From Pseudomonas gingeri (GTDB lineage Bacteria > Pseudomonadota > Gammaproteobacteria > Pseudomonadales > Pseudomonadaceae), in NCBI RefSeq assembly GCF_013386115.1, contig NZ_JACAOR010000019.1:62001-126000 (forward strand): a DNA stretch of 64,000 nucleotides, in the 5' to 3' direction. Positions 7,681-16,626 of the stretch are shown here, piece by piece. Each line of letters begins with the position of its first letter. The stretch's first letter is position 1. The position numbers and the translations under genes are program-made. A model generated the notes under the pieces. That model made no database searches and was not told the origin of the DNA. It worked only from the letters and a program-made list of their open reading frames with translations.

Positions 7681-8733
7681 TTATTCGATCAGCGACCAAT
7701 CCAGCGGTGTGCCGCGTTTCAGGGACATGCGGGCCTTGCGCCCGAGCACGCCATCGACATGTTTCGGTGCCAGCCCCAGCCCGGGGCGGATGGCCCGCAC
7801 GTTTTGCGCGGTAAAACATTCACCCTCGAGCAGGTCCTGCACGACATAGAGCGAGCGGCGGTAGACCAGGGATTTCTGCTCCGCCTCGGTGGCGCCGTAG
7901 CGCACCTGTCCAAGCGCCTGCCAGGCCCGTTCGGTTTCCACCACCAGGCTGGCCAGTTCCGCCGGTTCCAGGGAGAAACTGGCGTCCACGCCACCGGCGG
8001 CACGATCCAGGGTGAAATGTTTTTCCACCACCGTCGCCCCCAGGGCCACCGCCGCCACCGAAACCCCCACGCCCATGGAATGGTCGGAGAGCCCGACCTG
8101 ACAGCCGAACAGCTCATACAGGTGGGGGATCGTCCGGATGTGGCTGTTGAGCGGCGACGCCGGATAGGTACTGGTGCACTTGAGCAGCACCAGGTCCCGG
8201 CAACCGGCCTCGCGGGCGGCGCGCACCGTTTCATCCAGCTCGGCGACACTGGCCATGCCGGTGGAAATGATCAGCGGCTTGCCCGTCGCGGCCACCCGGC
8301 GAATCAAGGGCAGGTCGGTGTTTTCGAAACTGGCGATCTTGTAGGCCGGCACGTCGAGACTTTCCAGGAAGTCCACGGCGCTTTCATCGAACGGAGTCGA
8401 GAAGGCCAGCATGCCCAGCTCCTTCGCCCGGGTGAAGATCGGCGCATGCCATTCCCAGGGCGTATGGGCCTTCTCGTAGAGGTCATAGAGCGAGGACCCG
8501 GCCCACAGGCTGCCAGGGTCCTGGATAAAGAACTCGCCCTCCGCCAGGTCCAGGGTCATGGTATCGGCGGTGTAGGTCTGCAGCTTCAGCGCATGGGCAC
8601 CGGCCCTGGCCGCCGCCTCGACGATCCGCAGGGCGACGTCCAGCGACTGGTTATGGTTGCCGCTCATCTCGGCAATGATGAACGGCGGCGCATCCGGGCC
8701 AATCGTTCGCTGGCCGATCTTGAAACTAGTCAT
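7681..8733 (-). CDS. pseI: Pseudaminic acid synthase PseI
   Basis: Condenses 2,4-diacetamido-2,4,6-trideoxy-L-altrose with phosphoenolpyruvate to give pseudaminic acid. The 350-residue protein shows the NeuB/PseI barrel (IIAEMSGNHNQSLD, ALKLQTYTADTMT, KIASFENTDLPLI, STGMAS, LLKCTSTYPA, GLSDHSMG, VEKHFTLDR) and a C-terminal SAF domain from about residue 290 (VRAIRPGLGLAPKH). The PseI-type wording FENTDLPLI separates it from sialic acid synthases. Its ATG (8733) overlaps the end of pseGH by 8 bases. It follows pseF and pseGH, so the last steps of the pathway are encoded together. Confidence 0.95.
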   Translation of the reverse strand: MTSFKIGQRTIGPDAPPFIIAEMSGNHNQSLDVALRIVEAAARAGAHALKLQTYTADTMTLDLAEGEFFIQDPGSLWAGSSLYDLYEKAHTPWEWHAPIFTRAKELGMLAFSTPFDESAVDFLESLDVPAYKIASFENTDLPLIRRVAATGKPLIISTGMASVAELDETVRAAREAGCRDLVLLKCTSTYPASPLNSHIRTIPHLYELFGCQVGLSDHSMGVGVSVAAVALGATVVEKHFTLDRAAGGVDASFSLEPAELASLVVETERAWQALGQVRYGATEAEQKSLVYRRSLYVVQDLLEGECFTAQNVRAIRPGLGLAPKHVDGVLGRKARMSLKRGTPLDWSLIE

Positions 8734-10231
8734 GAACCTGATCCTTCACTACACGCTCGAAACGGCTGGCCGACTGGACATAGCCGCCATGACGAAACAA
8801 TTCGATCGAAGCCGGATTATCCGGCAGTACCTGCGCCTCAATCACCGTCACTTGCGGCCAGTGCCCGCACACAACCTCTTCGCCACGGGCCAGCAGCGCC
8901 CTGCCCCAGCCCAGGCCCGCCCGGCCGTCAAGCAAGTACAGCGAGACCTCGGCGCGGTTGACCGCGAGGTCGTAGCGCAGCACGCCCACCGGCCCCTCTT
9001 GCGCTTCGGCGACCAGCAGCAGGCATCCGGGGTCGCGCAGCTTCGCCGCCAGCCAGACCCGGTGCGCGTCCCAGTCGATCGGCGCGGAGTTCAAGGAAGC
9101 GCTGCGCACCGACGGCTGGTTGCGCCCCTCAAACAACAGGCGCGCATCCTCCAGCGTCACTTGCCGCAGCTTCAGGGCTGAACCGGCCAGCGCCACGGCG
9201 AATCGCCGCGCGCCCAGGCCATCGACCAGGCGCCGCGAGCGTTCGGCCAGGCTCTGCCGCAGGCCGATATTGCCCAGCACAAAACCCACCGCCTGTTTCA
9301 GACCGTCGACACTTACCGTCTGGCTGGTGCCGAGATAGATATGCATGCCAGCCGCGGCCAGGCGCTCGGCGTTGGCCTGCTGATTTTCCGCGACGGCGAT
9401 GCACAGGGTCGGCAATCCCAGGGCGGCGCGCTCCCAGCTGGTACCGCCGCCGGCGCCGATAAACAGATCGGCCTGGGCCATCAGTGCGGCGAAATCTTCA
9501 ACGAATGTCTGCACCCGCCATAACGGACGATCCGCCGCCATGGCCTGCAACTGCGCCAACTTCGGATTGGCGGTACCGGCGACAAAGTCCACCTGCAGAT
9601 CATCGAAGTCCGCCAGTGCACACATGGCCTTCCAGGTTTCGCCGGCGCCGTCGAGCCCACCGAAATTCACCAGCACCCGCTGCGCCTGGCTTCTGATCGG
9701 CACCGGCGCACGCTGGAAGTCATCACGGATCAGCGCATAGCGCGGCCCCAGCAACTGGCGACAGGGCTGCAAGGCGCGCCGGGAAAAATCGCGATCGCCG
9801 GCGGTGAAGTTCTGGTCGAAAAGGATATCCACCGCATGCTGGCGGTTGTTCAGGTCATCGATGGCCGCGATCTGCCAGCCCCATCGGCGAGCGGCTGTCT
9901 GCCAGTGATGATCGAGTCCGTAATGGTCGACCACGATCCAGTCAAAACCGCGATCGCCTGCCAGGCAGGCTTCCAGGGCAGCGATATCGGCCTGCCAGGG
10001 CAACAGCGCCTCGATACCCAGGGCCGGATTCTCCCCGCAATACAGGGGCGGCAGCACCAGCGCGGCAAACCCCTCCTGCGCCAGGCGGGCAAAGGCATTG
10101 CCGGGCAACTCCCGACAGGCGAACAGCACTTCGGCGCCCATGTCGCGCAGCACCCGGGCCAGGGTCAGACAACGCGCGACATGTCCGCTGCCGATGGCCG
10201 CCGAGGCGTCGGCACGCACCAGCACTCTCAC
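8726..10231 (-). CDS. pseG: PseG-PseH fusion: UDP-sugar hydrolase and GNAT N-acetyltransferase
   Basis: A 501-residue fusion of two pseudaminic acid enzymes. Residues 1 to about 335 are PseG, a GT-B-like hydrolase that removes UDP: VRADASAAIGSGHVARCL, IVVDHYGLDHHWQ, VLVNFGGLDG and LFIGAGGGTSWERAALG. About residues 345-501 are PseH, a GNAT acetyltransferase for the 4-amino group: LRQVTLEDARLLFEGRNQ, a RAGLGWGRALL acetyl-CoA loop, and NPASIELFRHGGY. The start is GTG 10231, overlapping the pseF stop as GTGA. The frame is open for another 133 codons upstream, but that stretch lies inside pseF and resembles nothing. PseG and PseH are separate proteins in Campylobacter and Helicobacter; fused forms occur in other bacteria. 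Confidence 0.93.
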   Translation of the reverse strand: MRVLVRADASAAIGSGHVARCLTLARVLRDMGAEVLFACRELPGNAFARLAQEGFAALVLPPLYCGENPALGIEALLPWQADIAALEACLAGDRGFDWIVVDHYGLDHHWQTAARRWGWQIAAIDDLNNRQHAVDILFDQNFTAGDRDFSRRALQPCRQLLGPRYALIRDDFQRAPVPIRSQAQRVLVNFGGLDGAGETWKAMCALADFDDLQVDFVAGTANPKLAQLQAMAADRPLWRVQTFVEDFAALMAQADLFIGAGGGTSWERAALGLPTLCIAVAENQQANAERLAAAGMHIYLGTSQTVSVDGLKQAVGFVLGNIGLRQSLAERSRRLVDGLGARRFAVALAGSALKLRQVTLEDARLLFEGRNQPSVRSASLNSAPIDWDAHRVWLAAKLRDPGCLLLVAEAQEGPVGVLRYDLAVNRAEVSLYLLDGRAGLGWGRALLARGEEVVCGHWPQVTVIEAQVLPDNPASIELFRHGGYVQSASRFERVVKDQVHD

Positions 10232-10938
10232 GATTCCAGCTCTCCGGCCGCCTTCAGGGCCGCATACAGGTATTCCGCCCGACGCCAGTCCTCGGGGGTA
10301 TCGATATCCTGGACCAGATGGCGCGGCAAACGCACCGGCAGGCTCTTCTCGGAAAACAGCACATCGCCGCGCAACCAGGCAGCACTGCGCCCCCAGTAGA
10401 ATTGCCCGGCATCCTGAAAGGCCGGCGGCAGATCCTGGGAGCGGGTCTGCCGATGCTCGGGGTAAAGCGCGGTCAGCGCTCCTTCGTCGGTCAGGGTCAG
10501 GGCCCGCTGGATCGGAAAGCCGAACTCGCAGACCGAAAACGCAAAGGATTTTTCCCCATGCTGCTCCAGCAGCGCCAGGCCCTGGCGCAGGAAACGGGTT
10601 TGCAGCAGCGGTGCAGTGGCATAGAGGCAACAGGCGTAGTCGAAGGTCTCGCCCTGTTGCTCCAGCGTCTCGATGGCATGCACGATCACCGCCGCCGTGC
10701 CGGTGAAATCGTCGGCCAGGGCCGCCGGCCGCACGAACGGCACCAAGGCCCCGTGCTCACGGGCCAGGGCGGCGATTTCCGGATCGTCGGTACTGACCAT
10801 GACCCGATCGAACAGGCCGCACGCCAAGGCGAGCCGAATCGAACGCGCGATCATCGGCTCGCCATGGAACAGCTTGAGATTCTTGCGCGGGATGCGTTTG
10901 CTGCCACCCCGTGCCGGAATGATCGCAATCGCACTCAA
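10228..10938 (-). CDS. pseF: Pseudaminic acid cytidylyltransferase PseF
   Basis: Activates pseudaminic acid with CTP to CMP-Pse, the donor for flagellin glycosylation. The 236-residue protein begins SAIAIIPARGGSKRIPRKN, the nucleotide loop of CMP-nonulosonate synthetases, and contains the PseF-type ATAPLLQTRFLRQG and HLVQDIDTPEDWRRAEYLY near the C-terminus. The start codon appears to be TTG at 10938, overlapping the upstream methylase stop as TTGA; no ATG gives the full conserved N-terminus. The stop overlaps the pseGH start (GTGA). The tight packing means it should be translated with its neighbours. Confidence 0.93.
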   Translation of the reverse strand: MSAIAIIPARGGSKRIPRKNLKLFHGEPMIARSIRLALACGLFDRVMVSTDDPEIAALAREHGALVPFVRPAALADDFTGTAAVIVHAIETLEQQGETFDYACCLYATAPLLQTRFLRQGLALLEQHGEKSFAFSVCEFGFPIQRALTLTDEGALTALYPEHRQTRSQDLPPAFQDAGQFYWGRSAAWLRGDVLFSEKSLPVRLPRHLVQDIDTPEDWRRAEYLYAALKAAGELES

Positions 10939-11555
10939 GGGCGTTTTTCCAGGAGGAACCAGTTCACATCGTCAACCGGGAACTGCGGATCGCGGTGATA
11001 ACCGAAACCGTAGTCCAGCAACTGCAAATCCCGATAGCGATCGAGCATTTCCCCGGCGAAGTCACGCTTGAACAACTTGCCGCTGTTGCCGCGATAAGGC
11101 ACCTCAACGGGTACCGGATTGTAGTACTCGGCAATCAGGATATAGCGTCCGCTCAGTGCGTACAGTTGCTCATAGGCGGTCGCCAGCAACTCGGGCGCCA
11201 GGTGAATCAGCACGCCCTTGCTCAGGGTCAGGTCGAAACGGCGCTCGCGTGGGTAGTCGAATAGCGAGCCCTGCCAGATCTCGGCGATACCCAGGCTGCG
11301 CGCCTGCTCGCAAGCCCTGGCGTTGATCTCGACGCCCTGCAGGGCACAACCGGGCAGGAGCCGGTGCAGGGCCTGCAGGTTGTTCCCGGTATTGGTACCC
11401 AGTTCCAGCAGGCTGCCGAGCCCGGTGGTTCGCGCCAGGGCCTTGGCAAACAACGCCAGGTTGGCGGCGATCAGCGCCGGCCCCTGGTTGCGGCCCACGT
11501 ATTCGTCGCCGAACTCGCCACGCCAGAAGACTTCCTGTTCGCTGAACTCACGCAT
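10935..11555 (-). CDS. Pseudaminic acid biosynthesis-associated methylase
   Basis: SAM-dependent methyltransferase of the small family found in pse clusters. The 206-residue protein opens EQEVFWRGEFGDEYVGRN, has SAM motif I as LLELGTNTGNNLQAL and an acidic ribose-binding turn VEINARACE, and ends PVDDVNWFLLEKR, all typical of the group. Its substrate is not established for this family; methylation of pseudaminic acid or an intermediate is inferred from linkage. It lies 33 bases after pseC and overlaps pseF by 4 bases. Confidence 0.85.
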   Translation of the reverse strand: MREFSEQEVFWRGEFGDEYVGRNQGPALIAANLALFAKALARTTGLGSLLELGTNTGNNLQALHRLLPGCALQGVEINARACEQARSLGIAEIWQGSLFDYPRERRFDLTLSKGVLIHLAPELLATAYEQLYALSGRYILIAEYYNPVPVEVPYRGNSGKLFKRDFAGEMLDRYRDLQLLDYGFGYHRDPQFPVDDVNWFLLEKRP

Positions 11556-11588
11556 ATCTGACTCTTATCCTCGGAGCATTGATCGTGT

Positions 11589-12758
11589 TTAACCGACAAG
11601 CTTGCGTAATTGTTCGACCACATAGTCTTGCTGTTCTTCAGTGAGCAACGGGAACAACGGCAAACTGATCGCTTCGCTGAAATAACGCTCGGCTTCGGGA
11701 AAGTCGCCGTCCTTGAATCCCTGCTCACGGTAATACGGCTGCAGGTGCACGGGAATGTAATGCAGGTTCACACCGATCCCCGCCGCCCGCAGTGTCTCGA
11801 AGACATCGCGCTGGGTGACCTTGACCCGATCCAGTTGCAAACGCACCACGTACAGGTGCCAGGCAGACTCGGCACCCGCCTGCGCGGCTGGCAGGGTCAA
11901 GGGCAGATCGGCCAGCAAGCGGTTGTAACGGGCCGCCAGCTCCCGCCGTCGGGCGACAAAACTGTCGAGTCGCGCCGTTTGCGAAAGGCCCAATGCCGCG
12001 TGCAGGTCGGTCATCCGGTAATTGAAACCCAGCTCCAGTTGCTGGTAGTACCAGAGACCGTGCTCGGGCACCTTCATCTGCGCCGGATCGCCGGTAATAC
12101 CATGACTGCGCAGGCGACGCAGGCGTTCGGCCAGTTCGGCGCTGTTGGTCAGGACCATGCCGCCTTCGGCCGAGGTGATGATCTTCACCGGATGAAAACT
12201 GAAGATGGTCATCGCCGCATGGGCGCCGCAGCCCACCGGCCGACCGAGGTAGGAGGCGCCCACCGCATGGGAGGCGTCCTCGATCAGGATGAAGCCATAT
12301 TGCTCGGCCAACCCGGCGATGGCGCGCATATCGCAGCTCTGGCCGGCAAAGGCCACGGCCACCACCACCTTGGGCAAGCGACCGGTCACTGCCGCGGCTT
12401 CCAGCTTGTGCGCCAACAAGCGGGCATCGAGGTTCAGGGTCGAAGGGTCGATATCGACAAAGTCCACCTCGGCGCCACAGTAGCGACCGCAGTTGGCCGA
12501 GGCGACAAAGGTGTTCGGGCTGGTCCACAAGCGGTCACCAGGCCCCAGGCCCGCTGCCAGGCAGGCAATGTGCAGGGCCGCCGTGGCATTGCACACCGCC
12601 ACCGCGAAGTCGGCCTGGCAATGTTCCGCCAGTGCCGCCTCGAACCGTGGGATGGTCGGCCCCTGGGTCAGCCAGGGCGATTTGAGCACCTCGACCACGG
12701 CATCGATATCTGCCTGTTCGATACTCTGGCAACCATAAGGAATCTGGTACGGCGTCAT
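11589..12758 (-). CDS. pseC: PseC: UDP-4-keto-6-deoxy-AltNAc aminotransferase
   Basis: PLP-dependent transaminase that adds the 4-amino group to the PseB product in the pseudaminic acid pathway. The 389-residue protein belongs to the DegT/DnrJ/EryC1 group: IPYGCQSIEQADIDAV, VCNATAALHIACLA, TSPNTFVASANC, LIEDASHAVG, and the PLP lysine in FSFHPVKIITSAEGG. Length is normal. Its ATG overlaps the stop of the pseB remnant as ATGA (12758-12755), the usual coupling between pseB and pseC. With pseB broken, PseC has no locally made substrate. Confidence 0.94.
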   Translation of the reverse strand: MTPYQIPYGCQSIEQADIDAVVEVLKSPWLTQGPTIPRFEAALAEHCQADFAVAVCNATAALHIACLAAGLGPGDRLWTSPNTFVASANCGRYCGAEVDFVDIDPSTLNLDARLLAHKLEAAAVTGRLPKVVVAVAFAGQSCDMRAIAGLAEQYGFILIEDASHAVGASYLGRPVGCGAHAAMTIFSFHPVKIITSAEGGMVLTNSAELAERLRRLRSHGITGDPAQMKVPEHGLWYYQQLELGFNYRMTDLHAALGLSQTARLDSFVARRRELAARYNRLLADLPLTLPAAQAGAESAWHLYVVRLQLDRVKVTQRDVFETLRAAGIGVNLHYIPVHLQPYYREQGFKDGDFPEAERYFSEAISLPLFPLLTEEQQDYVVEQLRKLVG

Positions 12759-12859
12759 GGCAACAGCTCCAGCGGGGACCGATCCGGCGTCCAGTGAATG
12801 AAATTACGCCCGAACGAGCCGGTGTCACCGGAGATGAAAATCGATTTGCCGTTGAACAT
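12755..12859 (-). pseudogene. pseB: Remnant of pseB (34 codons), most of the gene deleted
   Basis: A 34-codon frame between the giant glycosyltransferase gene and pseC. Its first 20 residues, MFNGKSIFISGDTGSFGRNF, match the conserved N-terminus of PseB (UDP-GlcNAc 4,6-dehydratase/5-epimerase), including the NAD-binding GxxGxxG loop. PseB is normally about 330-345 residues; here the frame stops after 14 more residues (IHWTPDRSPLELLP) that I cannot place. AAGGA precedes the ATG, and the TGA overlaps the pseC start. Both ends of the gene slot are thus kept while the catalytic core (Ser/Thr-Tyr-Lys and the rest) is missing. This looks like an internal deletion. The remnant peptide cannot be an active enzyme. 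Confidence 0.8.
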
Positions 12860-12874
12860 GCCGTAGGTCCTTTT

Positions 12875-15817
12875 TTAAACCAGCAACTGCGACCAATCCA
12901 CACCCTTGGCCATGCCGAGGGTGAAGCCCTTGCCCGTCAAGGCCAGGTTGGCGTTGTAGGCAGGATCGGCCTGGAACGTCGCCGACCATTTCTCGCGCAA
13001 GGCCGCCAGGGCCGCCGGCGCCTCGGGCAGGAGACCGGGGTGCAGGACCTGTACCTGCGGCGTCCACGACACCAGGTGGCCGGACTGGCCGACCTTGAGG
13101 CACAGGTCGACATCGGCGAAGGCCTCGGCGAAATCCTTCTCGTCCAGCCCCCCGACCGTCTCGAACAGCGCCTTGCGCACCATCAGGCATACCGCCGACA
13201 CCGCCGAATAGTTCTGCTCCACCATCAGACGCTGCATATAGCCCTTGGCGTCCTTCTTCTCGCCGATGAAAGGCGAACCGACACCGCCGTTCAGGCCGAG
13301 CACCAGACCGGCCTGGGACACCTTGGTATCGCGGCTGTAGAGCTTGGCCCCGACCACGCCGATTTCCGGTCGCAGCGCCTGGTTGAGCAGGGACTCGATC
13401 CAGTTGGGATTGACCACCTCGCTGTCCGCCGCAAGCAGCAACAGATACTCGCCGGTGGCCTGACGCGCTGCCGCGTTGCAAAACGCCGAACGGCTCGACC
13501 AGTCGGATTGCAACACGCTCACCTTGCCGGCCTGCGGCTGCTCGCGGAGCCAGTTGGCAAGTGCCTCGGAGTCGCCCGCCTGATCGGCCAGCAGCACTTC
13601 GAAGTTCAGGTAGCGGGTTCGTTGCAGAACGGCCTTGAGGCAGCGCTCCAGCTCGCCGAAGCTCGCCTGGCCATGAAGGATGATCGACACCCGCGGACGC
13701 TCGGTATGGCGATAATCGACAAAGTAGCTGCCCGGCTGCGGCGAACTGACCATTGCCTTGTAGCCCCGAGTCCCCAGATGACGCATCAGCGCCAGGCGTT
13801 CGTGGGCGTTCTCCTCGTGCGAAGGCACACTGGTGATCAGCAGGGGCTCGTCCAGGTGAGCCAGCCCGGCCATGCCCCCCTCCTCTATCAGGCGCAGCAG
13901 CAGATCGAACTCCAGTGCCTTGCTGAAGTCGGCCTTGTAGCCGCCGACGCCCAGCACGACCTCGCGCCGCACCAGCCAGTGCCGGGCCATCAGCGCCGGT
14001 ACGCTCTGCAACAGATCGAGGTTGAAGTCCGGCCGGAACACCTCGATCAGCGCGCCGTTGGCATCGCGCTGGATTTCATCGGTCGCCACCGCGCGACACT
14101 CGCCGGCGTTGCGCAATTCCAGGCCGGCCCGCAACAGGCCCGCCGGCGTGAATTCGTCCCCGGCCTCGGCCAGCAACAGCCAGTCGCAAGGCAGTTGGGC
14201 AATCGTCTGGTTCAGCTTGTCGACCAGATTGCCCGGCGTGACCCGGACGAAGTGCAGGGTATTCTGCAGCGTGGTCGCCGCCTGCGGTTCGCCCGTGGTG
14301 AAAACCACGATCCGGAAGGCCATGCCATGCCCTTCCAGCAGGCTGTCGAGCGTCACCTGCAACTGACCGACCTCATCCTCCAGATCCAGTACCAATAGAC
14401 CGAAGACCGGGCCGCTGCCCTGCTCGCGCCGATACCCGGCGATCGCCTCCAGTTCGCCGGCAACCGGCTCGCGGGCTTGCAGCCAGTTCAGCAGGCGCCC
14501 CGACGGCATTGCCTCGAAGGTCGAGACATTATCCTCGGTGCACAACGCATCCAGCCGCTCGGCCCAGGCGGACATATCCCGCGCCTCGTCCTCCTCGCCC
14601 AGCAGTTGCAGTTGCGCGGCCAGGCGCTTGACCAGCGGACGGTTGAACAGGTTGATGTCCTGGGCCAGCCACAGGCGATCCACCACGCTTTCCGGGGTGT
14701 CGTTGTTGTGCGCACGCATCAGCGCCCGCTGACGGGTCCACACGCCTTCCAGCCCTTGCAACTGGACACGGCCGGCCGGCATCGCATGGATCAGGAATTC
14801 GAACCAGGTCAACTGATCGAAGAAGGCCTGGTTGTAGTAAGGCATCTCCATGTACTGCTTGGGTCCGAACCGGCGTTGCGGGCCTTCCTTGATGCTGTTC
14901 CACGTCGAATCGAAGAGCAGTTCCACGGTCAGTGCCCGCCCGCTGCGCAGGCTGTCGACCATTGCCTCGAAGCTTTCCAGGGCGAAGGCCTTGGTCTGTG
15001 CCGTATCGAGGCCCTCGATGGCGGTGGGCAGCGTTGCCAGGAAATCGGCAAAGGCCTCGCGCTCGGCGACCGACTTGGCATCGGTGTAGCTCAAGGAGTG
15101 GTAGACCTCGGTGCTGTGCTCCGAATCGCCGTAGTTGACCTCGCGGACCACATAGGGGATCGGCAGGATCCGTGCCTTGGCCCGTGCCAGCATGTAGTAC
15201 ACGTGACCGATTTCCTGCCACTGGAAACTGGTGCCTTCCGGCAGCGCCGAGTGCCAGTCGCGCATCAGCGCGGTACGGTGCACGGCATAGAATGGAGGCA
15301 GATACTGGCGCATGTACTCCACCACCCGATCCTGGGCCCGCTCGGAGGCGTAGTCCTCGCAGACCTTCTTGTCGCGACGGTAGTAGCCGACGCTGCCGGC
15401 CATGGCCAGGTACATCATGCAATAGCCATGGCACATGCCGTAGTCCGGGTTGGCCTCGAGAAAAGCTACCGATTCGGCCAGCGCGTCATGGACGATGAAG
15501 TCGTCGTCGGCGGCAAACACCATGTACGGCGTCTGCACGCTCATCACGCCATGGGCGAACTTGTTCTGCAGCTTCCAGTAGTCGTACTGCGGTACATGCA
15601 GGTACTCGACCGAGTCGTAGCCGTGGGCAACCCCGGCATTGGCCACCGGGGACGAATCCAGCACCAGCAGTTTGCAAGGCAGCGCGCCGTAGAACTTCAC
15701 CGCACGGCGCAGGAAGGCCGGCCGGTTATGGGTGACCAGCACGACCGTCAACAAATCGCCGAGGAACTGCAGGTCCCCCTGCTGCCGTGCCTGCTCAGAT
15801 ACGTACTTGCCTTGCAT
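12875..15817 (-). CDS. Giant multi-module GT2-type glycosyltransferase (980 residues)
   Basis: Likely flagellin glycan-chain transferase. Three GT-A-like modules can be read. Residues 20-270 contain VVLVTHNRPAFLRRAVKFY and the metal-binding FAADDDF. Residues 425-650 form a degenerate module with ATDEIQRDANG and FRPDFNLDLLQS. Residues 690-940 contain RVSIILHGQASFGELERCL, LLAADSEVVNPNW, VGAKLYSRDTKV and DVDLCLKVGQSGHLV. The last two modules resemble those of the larger glycosyltransferase at 22367, pointing to shared ancestry. No signal peptide or membrane segment is evident, so it should act in the cytoplasm. It lies 54 bases after the CmcI-like gene and 15 before the pseB remnant. The sugar donor is unknown. 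Confidence 0.85.
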   Translation of the reverse strand: MQGKYVSEQARQQGDLQFLGDLLTVVLVTHNRPAFLRRAVKFYGALPCKLLVLDSSPVANAGVAHGYDSVEYLHVPQYDYWKLQNKFAHGVMSVQTPYMVFAADDDFIVHDALAESVAFLEANPDYGMCHGYCMMYLAMAGSVGYYRRDKKVCEDYASERAQDRVVEYMRQYLPPFYAVHRTALMRDWHSALPEGTSFQWQEIGHVYYMLARAKARILPIPYVVREVNYGDSEHSTEVYHSLSYTDAKSVAEREAFADFLATLPTAIEGLDTAQTKAFALESFEAMVDSLRSGRALTVELLFDSTWNSIKEGPQRRFGPKQYMEMPYYNQAFFDQLTWFEFLIHAMPAGRVQLQGLEGVWTRQRALMRAHNNDTPESVVDRLWLAQDINLFNRPLVKRLAAQLQLLGEEDEARDMSAWAERLDALCTEDNVSTFEAMPSGRLLNWLQAREPVAGELEAIAGYRREQGSGPVFGLLVLDLEDEVGQLQVTLDSLLEGHGMAFRIVVFTTGEPQAATTLQNTLHFVRVTPGNLVDKLNQTIAQLPCDWLLLAEAGDEFTPAGLLRAGLELRNAGECRAVATDEIQRDANGALIEVFRPDFNLDLLQSVPALMARHWLVRREVVLGVGGYKADFSKALEFDLLLRLIEEGGMAGLAHLDEPLLITSVPSHEENAHERLALMRHLGTRGYKAMVSSPQPGSYFVDYRHTERPRVSIILHGQASFGELERCLKAVLQRTRYLNFEVLLADQAGDSEALANWLREQPQAGKVSVLQSDWSSRSAFCNAAARQATGEYLLLLAADSEVVNPNWIESLLNQALRPEIGVVGAKLYSRDTKVSQAGLVLGLNGGVGSPFIGEKKDAKGYMQRLMVEQNYSAVSAVCLMVRKALFETVGGLDEKDFAEAFADVDLCLKVGQSGHLVSWTPQVQVLHPGLLPEAPAALAALREKWSATFQADPAYNANLALTGKGFTLGMAKGVDWSQLLV

Positions 15818-15871
15818 AAACTTTCCCCAAAACTGCCGAATCGACCCATGAACCCAGGATGATGTTGTTAC

Positions 15872-16606
15872 TCAGCGAACCCGACGCAGGTAGCCGTCCG
15901 GTGCAACGGTGACCAGCAACTTGTTTTCCAGTTGCTTGTCGATCTCGAAATCACGGTTCTCTTCCAGGTAGGCCCAGACCGCGGTCTTCGGGTTGTCACC
16001 CGGCCCCCATGGACGATCCGGGAAGAACTCCGGCGGCATGTCCTCGACCACGGTGTCCATCACCACGCAGTAGCTGCCGACCGAGACTAGCGGCGCGTAC
16101 AGGCGCAGCTCTTCCAGCACGTGATCGTGGGTATGGTTGGAGTCCAGGACCAGGATCACCTTCTTGCCCTCGGCGGCAGCGCGAACCTGCTCGACGGTCG
16201 ACAGCTCGATGCTCGAACCTTCGATCATGCTGATGCGCTTGCTCATCGGGTGGCTTTCGATGGCTTCGCGGTTGTGCGGGCGAATGTCACGGTCGATACC
16301 CAGCACCTCGCCATGGCCTTGCAGTTCCAGCAGCGAGGCGTAGTAGATGATCGAGCCGCCATGGGCAATACCGCACTCGATGACCAGGTCCGGCTTGACC
16401 TGCCAGATGATCTCCTGCATCGCCATCATGTCCTGGGGCAACTGGATGATCGGCCGGCCCATCCAGGAAAAGTGGTAGCTGTACTTGTGCTTGGCCGATT
16501 CATTGAAGAACTCGCGGGCCAGGCCCTGGAGTTTTTCGTCCTGGCCCTGGGCGGCGATTTCAGCCTGGCATTCGGCTTCGAAGGCTTGCATTACGGTCTT
16601 GGTCAT
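15872..16606 (-). CDS. CmcI/cephalosporin hydroxylase-like protein
   Basis: Rossmann-fold protein of the CmcI family, whose members resemble SAM methyltransferases and occur in polysaccharide and antibiotic clusters. Visible motifs: VIECGIAHGGSIIYYASLL (SAM-type loop), VLGIDRDIRPHNREAI, and VILVLDSNHTHDHVLEELRLY with possible metal ligands. From ATG 16606 the product has 244 residues. Another ATG at 16630 overlaps the upstream stop as ATGA, the habit of this operon, but has no ribosome site; either start is possible. O-methylation or another sugar modification is the likely role, by linkage only. Confidence 0.8.
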   Translation of the reverse strand: MTKTVMQAFEAECQAEIAAQGQDEKLQGLAREFFNESAKHKYSYHFSWMGRPIIQLPQDMMAMQEIIWQVKPDLVIECGIAHGGSIIYYASLLELQGHGEVLGIDRDIRPHNREAIESHPMSKRISMIEGSSIELSTVEQVRAAAEGKKVILVLDSNHTHDHVLEELRLYAPLVSVGSYCVVMDTVVEDMPPEFFPDRPWGPGDNPKTAVWAYLEENRDFEIDKQLENKLLVTVAPDGYLRRVR

Positions 16607-16626
16607 TGTTCGGTCTCGGCAAAAGT

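Noticed and set aside
10232..10630. N-terminal extension of pseGH by 133 codons
   Set aside because: The extension lies wholly inside pseF and is low-complexity; GTG 10231 overlaps the pseF stop in the pattern used across the operon.
12794..14398. Long plus-strand frame opposite the 980-residue glycosyltransferase
   Set aside because: Shadow frame with no motif; the minus strand has clear glycosyltransferase blocks.
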